Source: Schlesneria sp. (GTDB lineage Bacteria; Planctomycetota; Planctomycetia; Planctomycetales; Planctomycetaceae). Taken from it: DNA of 64,000 bases. Position numbers and translations under genes: made by a program. Shown here one piece after another: positions 36,570 to 45,594 of the stretch. Every line of letters begins with the position of its first letter. Within the stretch, counting starts at the first letter, position 1. The notes below the pieces were generated by a model. It was given only the letters and a program-made list of their open reading frames with translations. It searched no databases and was not told where the DNA came from. The stretch is taken from contig JAQGHU010000103.1 in the NCBI GenBank assembly GCA_028291515.1, positions 1 to 64,000 on the forward strand, given 5' to 3'.

Positions 36570-37031
36570 CTATTCCTTCTTCGATGGCCAATTCAGAGCA
36601 ACCGCGGCGACCATCGAGAAAAATAGCCCCGCCAGATTGATATATTTCGAAGCCTGGTGCAGGTGAGCAAACTCGATCGTCTTCGGCTGCCCCGGTGGAC
36701 GCACCATCGCAGCGAGCGGCGAGTACACCCAGTGATAATCAACAAACATTAATGCGAGCACCGCCAGCAGGCTGAGGATCGCGAAGGCCCGTCGTCGCGT
36801 CGGCAATTCCGGATGAAACTCGGCCAAACACGCTCCCAGCCATGCCAATCCGACCAGAATCGCCCCCGTTCGATAGAATGGCGGAAAGCGAATCGCGACC
36901 AAAGTATCCTTGATTGTTGTGTCAAATCCACCGCGAGTCACTTCCAGAATCCCGACAATGACGAACAAAGTCGCCGCACCAATCCAGGCGGATGAGCAAA
37001 ATCGAGCAAGAAACAGGGCCGCGCGAACCAT
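36570..37031 (-). CDS. four-helix membrane protein, DUF4149-like
   Basis: 153 residues. Four hydrophobic segments: S-S-A-W-I-G-A-A-T-L-F-V-I-V-G-I-L, then G-A-I-L-V-G-L-A-W-L-G-A-C-L, then A-I-L-S-L-L-A-V-L-A-L-M-F-V, and a C-terminal A-G-L-F-F-S-M-V-A-A-V-A. The loop H-L-H-Q-A-S-K-Y-I-N near the end resembles the F-x-x-L-H-x-x-S pattern of DUF4149/TMEM205-like proteins; this is a tentative match. The start at 37031 has GAAGGA 5 bases upstream; an earlier in-frame ATG at 37118 adds a poor N-terminus. It is divergent from the PVC-cytochrome operon. Confidence 0.7.
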   Translation of the reverse strand: MVRAALFLARFCSSAWIGAATLFVIVGILEVTRGGFDTTIKDTLVAIRFPPFYRTGAILVGLAWLGACLAEFHPELPTRRRAFAILSLLAVLALMFVDYHWVYSPLAAMVRPPGQPKTIEFAHLHQASKYINLAGLFFSMVAAVALNWPSKKE

Positions 37032-37130
37032 GAGATTCCTTCTGGCGTGGTCATTCAACAGTTGAGTAACTTCAAGGCGGACTCCACAATACAAACGGAA
37101 CGGTATTCCCGACAGCATTGAGGTGGTCGC

Positions 37131-37454
37131 ATGGCAATCGCGGCAGTCACGGACGAACTCGCCACAACCAGTGCGGACTACGTTGATGATGCGGCCGTTG
37201 CCATCGCCAAAGCGGAAGCGGACCGCTGGCGTCGCCGATACCTGCTGTTGGTCGCCACAATTGTCATGATGGGAATCGGTTACGTGTTAAGCCCCGCGAT
37301 TGTGATCGCCTTGGAAAAGCGAGGTGCGATACCTCGGCCGGTGGAGTACGTTGTGCAAGTCCTGATGTATCCATTGGAACTGGCTTACGAGAACTCAGAC
37401 CTCGTTCAGTCGTTCTACGCTGGTTATTTTGAATTGATCGGAGTCGATGAGTGA
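37131..37454 (+). CDS. small membrane protein coupled to the PVC cytochrome gene
   Basis: 107 residues. An Ala/Asp-rich N-terminus is followed by a basic patch (R-W-R-R-R-Y) and one clear membrane segment (L-L-L-V-A-T-I-V-M-M-G-I-G-Y-V-L), then a second, more amphipathic segment (V-E-Y-V-V-Q-V-L-M-Y-P-L-E-L-A-Y). Its stop overlaps the GTG start of the next gene by four bases (GTGA at 37451-37454), which implies translational coupling. GAGGTGG precedes the ATG. No family is recognised; it may help anchor or deliver the exported heme protein. Confidence 0.75.
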   Translation: MAIAAVTDELATTSADYVDDAAVAIAKAEADRWRRRYLLLVATIVMMGIGYVLSPAIVIALEKRGAIPRPVEYVVQVLMYPLELAYENSDLVQSFYAGYFELIGVDE

Positions 37455-40400
37455 TTCGGTCTTTCCGTTTGTGTGTTCTGGTCTCCGTTTCCGCCGTGAC
37501 GCTCGTCGCAAACGCGCGGGGTGACGAGGCACGCTCGTTGCCGGCAATCAAAAGTCCGCTTTCGACCGATCAGGCCCTGTCGAGCTTTGTGCTGGCATCA
37601 CCGGATCTGAAGTTGGAACTGGTGGCCGCCGAACCCGAAGTTGTCAGTCCCGTCGCCATCGCTTTTGGTAGCGACGCATCGATGTGGGTGGTCGAGATGC
37701 GGGATTATCCCTACGGACCCAAGCCTGGTTCCACTGACAAGCCGCTTTCTCGAATCAAGCATCTGTTCGACAAGAATCAGGATGGGCGATTCGAAACCGC
37801 CTCGGTCTTCGTCGACGGACTGCTATTTCCCACCGGGGTGCTGCCATGGAAAGACGGAATCATCGTGACACTGGCGGGTGAAATCGCCTTCTTCGCCGAT
37901 CGAGATGGCGATGGCCATGCTGAAATCAAAGAGACCTGGTTTACCGGATTCGTTCAAGAAAACTCGCAACTGCGAGCCAATCATCCGACACTGGGCCCTG
38001 ATGGCTGGGTCTATGTCGCCAACGGCCTTCGAGGCGGCACGATCGTTGCCGCGAAGCCGGAATGGAAAACCAAGGGACAGCCTGTCGCCCTCGCCGGATT
38101 CGACTTTCGCTTCAATCCCAGCACCGGCGAATCCGCCGCGGTATCTGGGAATGGCCAATACGGCCTGTGTTTCGACGACTACGGCAATCGATTCGTGTGC
38201 TCGAACCGGAATCCCGTGCAGCATGTCGTGCTCGAAGATCAGTACATCCGGCGCAACCCGTTCCTCGCCGTGAAGAAGGCCGTACATGATGTTGCTCCGT
38301 ATGCAGAGTTCTCCAAGCTGCATCCGATCAGCAAGGCCTGGACCACCAGCACCCTGCATGCGAATCAGTTCACCGCCGCCTGTGGGGTGCAGATCTATCG
38401 CGGAGATGCGTTACCCCCTGAATTTGTGGGGAATGCCTTCACCTGCGATCCCACCGGTAACCTGGTCCATCGCGAAGTTCTCACACCGACGGGGGCCACG
38501 TTCACCGGCAATGCGGCCGACGGCGATCAGGAATTCCTCGCCAGCCCCGATACCTGGTTTCGGCCTGTCGATCTCGTCAACGGTCCCGATGGAGCACTCT
38601 ACGTCGTCGACATGTATCGCGCGGTGATCGAGCATCCCGATTGGATGCCTGCCGAAATGAAGACTCGCAAGGATCTGAACGACGGCAGCGACCGCGGTCG
38701 CATCTGGCGAGTCATGTCGATCGAACCGACCGTCAATCAAGAGCGGCCTGATGAGCCGATCGCCAAGCTCTCCACCAAAGATGTCATCGAGTTGCTGGAA
38801 CATCGCAACGGCTGGCATCGCGACACAGCCATGCGAGTCCTGCTGGAGCGGAACCCGCACGAAGTCCTGGACGCTCTCAAGAATAATTGGAAGCAGAACA
38901 GGCTGACGCGCAGTCGCCTGCGTGTGCTATGGATGCTGAAGATTCTCGACCCCCGCCTCACTCCAGCCGTGCTCGCCTGGTCAGAAACCAAATCTCGCGA
39001 TGCACGAGTGCGCGAGCAAGTGATTTCGGCCATTGGCGACAATCTGGATGAGTTGCTCGGCAGCGAGCAAGCGATGGATCTGGTCGATGATGAAGCGGAT
39101 GAACGAGTTCGCTTTCGTTTGGCTTTGGATCTGAGTGGCCGTAGCGAGGATGCCGCATTCGAACGAAAGTTGCTGGTTCGACTTCTAGACCACGGTGCCG
39201 AAGATCCCTGGTTGCGAGTCGCTGTCGCGACGATGCGGTGCAATCCGCCCGAATTGCTGATCGTCGAACTGTTGGACCACTGGCAGATGCGCGGCGCGAT
39301 CCCCGATGGTGCCGCTGACTTGATCGAGGAACTCAGTGAAGTCGCAGGGGCTCAGATGACGCCGAATGCGGCGACTGCCTACTTCAAGGCCTTGTTGGCG
39401 TTCGACGCACCGACGCTCAGTTCCCCTGCGGTCAACGACATTCAATTGGCCGGACTTCGCGGCCTCGGGCAGGGGACCGCGCGGCGTGGAATCATTCTGC
39501 AAACATACTTCGACCAGATCGGCGAGGCGGAACGCGGCTTGATCAGTCATCTGGTCTCGCGCGCGCTGGAAACGATCATCGATGCCGAAGTCATGGCTCT
39601 ACGTCGGCTCGCCACGATCAAGACGCTGCGGTTTCTGCCGAGTCCCAATGTCGCCACGGCGCTGCTGGATCTTGCGCTCTCGGACGAAGAGATCTCACTA
39701 AAACTCACCGCGTTGGAATCGCTAAGCGCTTCGCACGACCCCGCGATCGGAACCAGGCTGCTGGAAGCGTTCGATGCGCAAACGCCGCAGTTTCGCCGCG
39801 CCATACTGGACGTATTACTGGCCGACGAAGCTCGCACGAAGTTGTTGTTGGATGCGCTCGAGAGTTCGACACTCAAGCCGACCGAGGTTGATGTCACTCG
39901 GCAGTCGCGGCTGACCAAGCACAAGAACCCAGAAATCAAGCTGCGAGCGGCCAAGCTGTTCACCGACTCGACCTCGCCAGATCGCAATGCGGTCATGATG
40001 AAGTACCAGCCGGCTCTGGACCAGAAGGCCGATGCGGGCCGAGGTCGGATGATCTTCGAAAAGAACTGCGTCACCTGCCACCGCGTCGCTAACATCGGCA
40101 CCAATGTCGGTCCGGACATTGGCGACACCCGCGACAAGACCCCCGCCTATTTGCTGACGAACATCCTGGATCCGAACCGCGCCGTCGATGCGAATTACTT
40201 CGGCTATACGCTGGTGACCAAGCAGGGCCGCGTCCTGACGGGCCTCGTCAAAAGCGAGACGGCCTCGTCCATCACGATCCGACTCCCCGAAGGGAAAGAG
40301 GAAACGATCCTGCGGACGGATGTCGACGAATTGAAGTCCAGCGGACTTTCGCTGATGCCCATCGGCCTGGAAAAGACAATCACAGTCGATCAGATGGCCG

Positions 40401-40462
40401 ACTTGATCAGCTACCTCAAGAACTGGCGTTACCTCGACGGAGCGGTGCCGCTCGCCGAATAG
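37451..40462 (+). CDS. PVC-type heme-binding CxxCH protein (membrane-bound dehydrogenase domain)
   Basis: 1003 residues. A signal peptide (V-L-V-S-V-S-A-V-T-L-V-A-N-A-R-G-D-E) is followed by a six-bladed sugar/sorbosone dehydrogenase-like propeller (~50-400; V-W-V-V-E-M-R-D-Y-P-Y-G, G-P-D-G-A-L-Y-V-V-D-M-Y-R). A HEAT-repeat region (~430-830) and a C-terminal single-haem cytochrome c domain with C-V-T-C-H (about 874-878) follow. This layout is specific to Planctomycetes, Verrucomicrobia and Chlamydiae relatives, where such proteins are numerous. It probably oxidises a carbohydrate or alcohol in the periplasm and passes electrons to the haem. The start is GTG 37451, coupled to the upstream membrane protein. 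Substrate unknown. Confidence 0.93.
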   Translation: MIRSFRLCVLVSVSAVTLVANARGDEARSLPAIKSPLSTDQALSSFVLASPDLKLELVAAEPEVVSPVAIAFGSDASMWVVEMRDYPYGPKPGSTDKPLSRIKHLFDKNQDGRFETASVFVDGLLFPTGVLPWKDGIIVTLAGEIAFFADRDGDGHAEIKETWFTGFVQENSQLRANHPTLGPDGWVYVANGLRGGTIVAAKPEWKTKGQPVALAGFDFRFNPSTGESAAVSGNGQYGLCFDDYGNRFVCSNRNPVQHVVLEDQYIRRNPFLAVKKAVHDVAPYAEFSKLHPISKAWTTSTLHANQFTAACGVQIYRGDALPPEFVGNAFTCDPTGNLVHREVLTPTGATFTGNAADGDQEFLASPDTWFRPVDLVNGPDGALYVVDMYRAVIEHPDWMPAEMKTRKDLNDGSDRGRIWRVMSIEPTVNQERPDEPIAKLSTKDVIELLEHRNGWHRDTAMRVLLERNPHEVLDALKNNWKQNRLTRSRLRVLWMLKILDPRLTPAVLAWSETKSRDARVREQVISAIGDNLDELLGSEQAMDLVDDEADERVRFRLALDLSGRSEDAAFERKLLVRLLDHGAEDPWLRVAVATMRCNPPELLIVELLDHWQMRGAIPDGAADLIEELSEVAGAQMTPNAATAYFKALLAFDAPTLSSPAVNDIQLAGLRGLGQGTARRGIILQTYFDQIGEAERGLISHLVSRALETIIDAEVMALRRLATIKTLRFLPSPNVATALLDLALSDEEISLKLTALESLSASHDPAIGTRLLEAFDAQTPQFRRAILDVLLADEARTKLLLDALESSTLKPTEVDVTRQSRLTKHKNPEIKLRAAKLFTDSTSPDRNAVMMKYQPALDQKADAGRGRMIFEKNCVTCHRVANIGTNVGPDIGDTRDKTPAYLLTNILDPNRAVDANYFGYTLVTKQGRVLTGLVKSETASSITIRLPEGKEETILRTDVDELKSSGLSLMPIGLEKTITVDQMADLISYLKNWRYLDGAVPLAE

Positions 40463-40539
40463 TCTGCTGTCGCATCAGACCTGAATCGCAACGTAGCCAA
40501 TCTCGCCAAAAGATTGGGACTTCTCGATCCACACCAGAA

Positions 40540-40905
40540 CTACTTGCTGGCCGGCTTGGTGTACTCCACGACAACATTCGTCCGAATCCCACCACGCGGA
40601 GTGAACGCACCGATGATCTTCATCGATCGTGGCTGAGTGACCGCGACCATATCGTCCAGAATCAGATTCGTCACGTGCTCATAGAACGCACCGTGATTGC
40701 GATAAGCCTGCAGATACATCTTCAGCGACTTCAGCTCGTAGCACAGCTGATCGGGAACATAGGTTATCGTCAACGTTCCAAAATCCGGCTGACCGGTTTT
40801 GGGGCACAGCGAGGTGAACTCGGGACAGATCGTTTCGACCGAATAATCCCGCTGCGGATAAGGGTTCGGAAACGTTTCCAGGATCGAACGAAAATCAGTG
40901 GTCAT
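40540..40905 (-). CDS. queF: NADPH-dependent 7-cyano-7-deazaguanine reductase
   Basis: 121 residues, short unimodular (type I, YkvM-like) QueF, which reduces preQ0 to preQ1 in queuosine tRNA-modification synthesis. Motifs: [15 protein letters not shown] with the catalytic Cys-34 and Asp-41, then the family motif E-L-K-S-L-K and N-H-G-A-F-Y-E-H. The length is normal. The start at 40905 gives M-T-T-D-F; an upstream ATG at 40929 adds eight residues. No other que genes are adjacent. Confidence 0.94.
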   Translation of the reverse strand: MTTDFRSILETFPNPYPQRDYSVETICPEFTSLCPKTGQPDFGTLTITYVPDQLCYELKSLKMYLQAYRNHGAFYEHVTNLILDDMVAVTQPRSMKIIGAFTPRGGIRTNVVVEYTKPASK

Positions 40906-41040
40906 TGCGTCGGAACTCAGTCTGGTCATTGGGCACGGGAAACAAGCGAGCCCGACCGTTCCCAGTCGGGCCGTATTTGCAGTGCTTCATGATAGACAGT
41001 TAAGGCGCGCACGGCAAATTGTGCCAACAGACGGCGGCGG

Positions 41041-41074
41041 CGGGACATCCCGTCATTCCCGCGCAGGCGGGAAT
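41041..41074. repeat. two adjacent hairpins of a dispersed-repeat type
   Basis: CGGGA-CA-TCCCG (41041-41052) is followed by ATTCCCGC-GCAG-GCGGGAAT (41055-41074, perfect 8-bp stem). The second resembles the ATTCCCGCGCAGGCGGGAAT repeat seen across many bacterial genomes. It sits between queF and the LRR gene and could terminate the latter. Confidence 0.65.
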
Positions 41075-41129
41075 TCAGATCATGGGTACCTGCTACCGTC
41101 ACTAGTTTGCATTCGTCGCAAAGGCCGGG

Positions 41130-41948
41130 CTAGGGCTCCGGCGTGATCTTGCAGTTGGGCAACTTTTCCCGCAGCCTGGCTCTCCCTTCGGCTGTCGTTT
41201 GCGTTCCTGACAGACCGAGTAATTTGAGACCGTGCAGGCCCTCTAGACTCACAAGTCCGGCGTCGGCAACTTTGGTTTCGCAGAGAAAGAGCGATTGGAG
41301 TTGCGTCAACTCTCCCACTTTTTCCAATCCAGCTTCGCCAATTTCCACGCCGCTTAGCTCCAGCATAATCAGTTTTGGCAGGCCCTTCAGATAATCCATT
41401 CCGGCACCGGAGACTTTTGTGAAGCTAAGAAAAAGGATAGACAGCCGCGACTTCCCTTGGAGGTGTTTCAATCCGTTGTCGGTGATCTGCGTGCGGCCAA
41501 GATCAAGGGCCTCCAGATTATCGAGATCTTTCAAGTGTGCCATTCCGGCATCAGTCAACGGCGTCTCTGTCAGATAGAGACATACCAGCCGCGTCCGGCT
41601 CTTCAAATGTTTACACGCCGCATCATCAAACTGAACGTGGTCTGCGTAGAAGTTCTCAAGGTTGGACAGCGATTCCAATCCAGCGAGGATGGCCGGTGGC
41701 ATCTTTTGGCGATCCAGATCGACCGAAACGACGCGGTGTGCAAAGGGGATTCGGCCCCGAATAGATTGCTGCACCCAATCCGGCCCGCAGTACTCCCAAC
41801 GCACTTTTCCACCAGCCGCTTCAAATTCTTTCGCAATCCGTTGTTCCCGCTGATAGGGCATCCATACGAGTAGGACACCAAAAAACGCAGCCAGCAGAAC
41901 AGCACCGATCCCGATTCGAACGCCGTACCTGCGAAGGAATCGCATCAT
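41130..41948 (-). CDS. membrane-anchored leucine-rich-repeat protein
   Basis: 272 residues. An N-terminal anchor (I-G-I-G-A-V-L-L-A-A-F-F-G-V-L-L-V-W) leads to a spacer containing W-E-Y-C-G-P-D-W-V. Seven or so LRRs follow (T-P-L-T-D-A-G-M-A-H-L, T-Q-I-T-D-N-G-L-K-H-L, and so on), ending R-E-K-L-P-N-C-K-I-T-P-E-P. It is a longer paralogue of the protein at 1789-2376. The N-terminus has two adjacent ATGs (41948 and 41945). The protein is anchored in the cytoplasmic membrane with the solenoid outside; the partner is unknown. Confidence 0.82.
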   Translation of the reverse strand: MMRFLRRYGVRIGIGAVLLAAFFGVLLVWMPYQREQRIAKEFEAAGGKVRWEYCGPDWVQQSIRGRIPFAHRVVSVDLDRQKMPPAILAGLESLSNLENFYADHVQFDDAACKHLKSRTRLVCLYLTETPLTDAGMAHLKDLDNLEALDLGRTQITDNGLKHLQGKSRLSILFLSFTKVSGAGMDYLKGLPKLIMLELSGVEIGEAGLEKVGELTQLQSLFLCETKVADAGLVSLEGLHGLKLLGLSGTQTTAEGRARLREKLPNCKITPEP

Positions 41949-42132
41949 GTTGACTCGGCCTCATGATCGGAGTTGCGATGGACACTTCGATGATGATTCC
42001 GTCCGGATCGAGATTTTGCAATCGTTGAATTCATGCAGCGACATGCGAGTCGTATGATTCAGGATTGCATGCCAGCGACGGCCGGGCGAAAACCCGCGGC
42101 GTGTTCATTTATGTCGAAGCGCGAGAGACGAC

Positions 42133-42473
42133 ATGAGAGAAGCGGTTTGCCCCATCTGCCAGGCTAAGCTACTGCAATATAGTCCAGGATGGGGTTTCTT
42201 ATGGGTGACTCAACGCCAGACATTTCGATGTCCATCCTGTGCAACAATGCTCGCGTGGAATTACCGCCGAATGTTCGTACCCGCATTTGCATTGTGGACG
42301 ATCAGTTTTCTTCCGTTTGCATATTACGGCAACACACACGTCGGGATGTGGAGCGATGAAGAGAACGGTGGATTTGTGGTCTTCTGGGCATCTGCACCAT
42401 CGTAGACGCAATCGGCTTCACATGCCTGTTGCGCCTCATCCCTGCTGATGCCGATAAGTTCAGCGATGAATAG
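42133..42473 (+). pseudogene. zinc-ribbon membrane protein, probably frameshifted
   Basis: The first frame (42133-42405) has a zinc ribbon with two C-x2-C pairs (C-P-I-C and C-P-S-C), then a membrane segment (M-F-V-P-A-F-A-L-W-T-I-S-F-L-P-F). It ends abruptly in F-W-A-S-A-P-S. A different phase in the overlapping DNA encodes a good second membrane segment (L-L-G-I-C-T-I-V-D-A-I-G-F-T-C-L-L-R-L-I-P) and a charged tail ending at TAG 42471-42473. The two parts join naturally near 42378-42388 if one frame change is allowed. It could be a recent mutation, a sequencing error or programmed frameshifting. Confidence 0.55.
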
Positions 42474-42493
42474 CACATTGCTCAAAACCAGAT

Positions 42494-45076
42494 CTACCGC
42501 AACTCGGCTGCGATCTGCACTGTCTCGCTGCGCTTGGCGGGCCTCGTCAGGTGATCAGCCAGGATTTCCAGGCTCATCTGGGCATCGGGTGCTTCGGCGA
42601 CGGCTTCCATCACCACCTCAAAGCTGACCAGTTCCTTCGGTGAGATCGCTGCCACGGAATCGAACGTGATCATGTTGTTGCGAATGGTGTACTGGCTACC
42701 GCGGACTTCCACCATCTTCAATTCAGGGGGCAATTGGATACTCAGGCTGACGTTCTTCGCCACGGCACTGCCGTGATTCTTGAGCTGAATCTTCGAGGTC
42801 AATCGATCGCCGACGGTGACGACACCCGTCCGGCCGACTGTTTCGATCTGCAGTTCCGGCCGACCGACGACATCGACTTCCGACTTAACAGCCGCAGTGC
42901 TGCCAGCGGGACCGCTGGCAGAGACTTTCGCTTGCTGCGTCCCCGGTGTGCGGGCGACCAGCTTGCTGCTGACAACGGTTTCGGCACCAGGTGGCAGAGC
43001 TCCCACGTCCCAGAAGATCGCCTTCTGAATCGGATCAAAGCGACCGCCATCCGATGCTTCGACGAATTCCATTCCGGCTGGGACGATTTCGGAAACGCGA
43101 ACTTGTTTCACTTCCGCGTTCCCTTCGTTCTTGATGTTATTCGTGAAGACCGTGGGCCGATCGACATAGATCTTGGTCTGGCCGGATCGTGTCAGCACCA
43201 GTTGCTCGCCGATGACTTCGACGACGCTTTCCAACTCTTGACTGATTCCGCCGTCGCCAGTCAGAACGGCACGATTGACGGCTCGCCCTGGCTTCACAGC
43301 GACGACAGACAACACGATCTCTCGTGTTTCATTCGGGGCCAGCTTGCCGATCGGACATTCGATGTCCGTTGCGGCTTCATGCTTCAGTCCGGCAGGTACC
43401 AAGTCGCGAACCGAGACATTGGTCGCGGCGGCAGTACCGGTGTTCTTGAGCAGGAAGGTCAATTCGATCGTCTCGCCCATGCGAGCTTGTTTCGGTGCTT
43501 TGACATTGAAAGAGAGCTGAGGTGCCGTCACGACGATTTCCGCTGCGGCTTCGGTCGCAAAGCTGACTCGGGCGACGCTGCCGATGGGGCCTTCCTGCTG
43601 CGGGATCACGCGGATCGAAATCTTCTTCTCTTCGTTCGGCTTCAGTGTGCCGATCTTCCAGATCAATTTCTTGTCGAAGATTTCCGCTCGCGGGGCCGAG
43701 CCATTCATTTCGGTTCCCTTGGGGATCCGATCTTCCACGACGACGTGTTGCGCGTCGACGTTGCCGACATTCTTGATGATGATCGAATAAATCATCATCT
43801 CGCCGAGTGTCGCCTGTTGAGGCGCCACTTTCTCGATCGTCAAGCGAGGTTGCTGCAAGCCCCTCGGTGACGACCCATCGACAACTCCATCACCCAGCAA
43901 GTCGTTATCGAGTGACTTGGGCTGTGGATCCGCGGGTCGACGCGTGGGCAACGCACCAGGTTCGCCAGGAAGCTGCCGTTCGGGCAGTCGAGCGGGCTTG
44001 GGTTCAGGAAGATCCGGGAAATCTCGTTGCAATGACGGTTCGTCTAACGGATCAGGAATCGATGTTGGCAGTTTTGGCGAATCATCGCGCCGGGCGGGCT
44101 TCTTCTTGGGAAGCGGATCCGGCTCGGTAAATGTCGGAGCCGGACTTCCCTTTTTGGGTTCGTTCTCGAACGGCGTACTCAGGTCCTCTTCTTCGATTGC
44201 GGCGGGAGCCCCCAGAGTCGGCTCGCTTGGATTCGGCTGAGTCGCGAACGGGTCGACTTCCGGCTTTGGCGTCGCTGGTAGTTTGCCGCCAAACGGATCG
44301 GAGTTAGCAGGTTGTTTGACCGGCGAAATCGGTCCGGACTTCGGCGGCAACTTGGCGAACGGGTCCGCATCGGGTTCGGGAGTGTATTCCTGGCGACGGT
44401 TATCGCGATCTGCAACGGGTGCAGACTCCGCGAACGGATCGCTCTCTTCGCTCGAATCACTCGCCGCCACCGGGACGATCTCTTGAGCCACGGGCTCAGG
44501 ACGAACTTGACGAACGAACGGCTTGATGCCGCCACCGACTTCCTGTGTCTGGGCATCGTTTCGCTTCGACTTCAGAACGTCTGCTTCCAAGGCATCCAGA
44601 TCATCGGGCAACCGCGTCGGGGTCTGCTGTTCACCTTCCGAAGCATCGGCCGTCTTGGTTTCTGGGAAAGCAGGCTCATCTCGGAAGTTAAGTCCTGGGC
44701 CTGTGCGAGCACTCTTCGCATTGACCGGCACAGTCGTGGGCTTCGCCTCCTCGAAGGGAGATTGGTTTTCAGATTCTTCGGCTGGCAACAGCGTGGGCTG
44801 TGCCGCGGATTTACCTGCCGACGACGACTTCTTCGCGACGGTGAACGTCCCGAAGGGATCATCGGCCAGCGGGGTCGGCCCTTTGGGCTCTTCCGCTTGA
44901 GATTCCGGGGGACTCGGAGTATCCGCGAAAGGATCGGGGGCGTTCTCGCTGCCCGCGTCATCCTGAGCGATGGCCGCAGTCTTATCCATGCCCTGCTGAG
45001 CTTGATAGACCGCCACCAAACCCACGCCGATGACGCTTGCCATCGCCGCCAGTTTCCACAATCCGCTTAATAGCAT
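42494..45076 (-). CDS. DUF11 repeat-domain protein with DPF-rich linker
   Basis: About 860 residues. An N-terminal membrane anchor (A-A-M-A-S-V-I-G-V-G-L-V-A-V-Y) precedes a disordered Pro/Ser/Asp-rich linker (~40-400) with six copies of D-P-F-[A/G]. Four or so DUF11-type immunoglobulin-like domains follow (L-T-I-E-K-V-A-P-Q-Q-A-T-L-G-E and V-K-N-V-G-N-V-D-A-Q-H-V-V-V-E-D). DUF11 domains are found in bacterial cell-surface proteins and help build surface layers. The start at 45076 has AAGGGA 6 bases upstream; an ATG at 45109 is possible. The linker would place the globular domains well away from the membrane. Confidence 0.88.
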   Translation of the reverse strand: MLLSGLWKLAAMASVIGVGLVAVYQAQQGMDKTAAIAQDDAGSENAPDPFADTPSPPESQAEEPKGPTPLADDPFGTFTVAKKSSSAGKSAAQPTLLPAEESENQSPFEEAKPTTVPVNAKSARTGPGLNFRDEPAFPETKTADASEGEQQTPTRLPDDLDALEADVLKSKRNDAQTQEVGGGIKPFVRQVRPEPVAQEIVPVAASDSSEESDPFAESAPVADRDNRRQEYTPEPDADPFAKLPPKSGPISPVKQPANSDPFGGKLPATPKPEVDPFATQPNPSEPTLGAPAAIEEEDLSTPFENEPKKGSPAPTFTEPDPLPKKKPARRDDSPKLPTSIPDPLDEPSLQRDFPDLPEPKPARLPERQLPGEPGALPTRRPADPQPKSLDNDLLGDGVVDGSSPRGLQQPRLTIEKVAPQQATLGEMMIYSIIIKNVGNVDAQHVVVEDRIPKGTEMNGSAPRAEIFDKKLIWKIGTLKPNEEKKISIRVIPQQEGPIGSVARVSFATEAAAEIVVTAPQLSFNVKAPKQARMGETIELTFLLKNTGTAAATNVSVRDLVPAGLKHEAATDIECPIGKLAPNETREIVLSVVAVKPGRAVNRAVLTGDGGISQELESVVEVIGEQLVLTRSGQTKIYVDRPTVFTNNIKNEGNAEVKQVRVSEIVPAGMEFVEASDGGRFDPIQKAIFWDVGALPPGAETVVSSKLVARTPGTQQAKVSASGPAGSTAAVKSEVDVVGRPELQIETVGRTGVVTVGDRLTSKIQLKNHGSAVAKNVSLSIQLPPELKMVEVRGSQYTIRNNMITFDSVAAISPKELVSFEVVMEAVAEAPDAQMSLEILADHLTRPAKRSETVQIAAELR

Positions 45077-45594
45077 TGGGAATCCCTTCCCCTCGTGCCC
45101 CCGGTACACTCACTGAGTCGACGCATCCCGACTCAATCATCTCACGTTTCTGCCGTCCGATAGCGCGATCCGCTCCAGCACATCGCGACTCGGCATCAAC
45201 CTGAACCCGTGTCTCTATCAGAATAATCAGATTACGGAAAGAGAAAGTTGCCAAAATCGGCAAAAAATGCCGTCCGATGTGCCGGATACGACCGAGAGGC
45301 CCGATTCTGTTCGGAAGGGAATTGGGGTAGGGAATCAGGGAGACCCCTGAATGCCTTCTTCGGTACCCAGTCACTTCCAACCATTTTCGATGAAATCGGC
45401 CGTTCTCCAAGAATTTCCGTGATACCCGCACAGGTTCTCCGCCAGTGCTTGGGAGGGCGAGGCTCCTGCCGAGCCGCGCACGTTATTGTGAGTCCATCGA
45501 CAGGCGCGGCTCGGCAGGAGCCTCGCCCACCCAAAAACAAAATAGCAGCAGTATCGAGCGCGGGCTTGCCGCGGTTCCTCAAGATGAGATTCCC
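45077..45594. other. divergent intergenic region with long inverted repeat
   Basis: About 520 bp between the divergent DUF11 and DUF2339 genes. It holds the 25-bp inverted repeat listed separately (45455-45528) and no supportable gene. The open frames crossing the repeat on both strands encode the same short peptide (G-G-R-G-S-C-R-A-A), an artefact of the repeat. Confidence 0.5.
45455..45528. repeat. perfect 25-bp inverted repeat
   Basis: Arms at 45455-45479 and 45504-45528 are fully complementary over 25 bases (left arm begins GGGCGAGGCTCC, ends GCCGCGC), separated by 24 bases. It is very GC-rich and would form a stable stem. The type is known as a dispersed element in planctomycetes. It lies 67 bp upstream of the DUF2339 start. 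Confidence 0.9.

Noticed and set aside
42734-43870. 378-codon open frame on the + strand
   Set aside because: Antisense to the DUF11 gene, whose domains and codon use are clear; product is Arg/Asp/Phe-rich without motifs.
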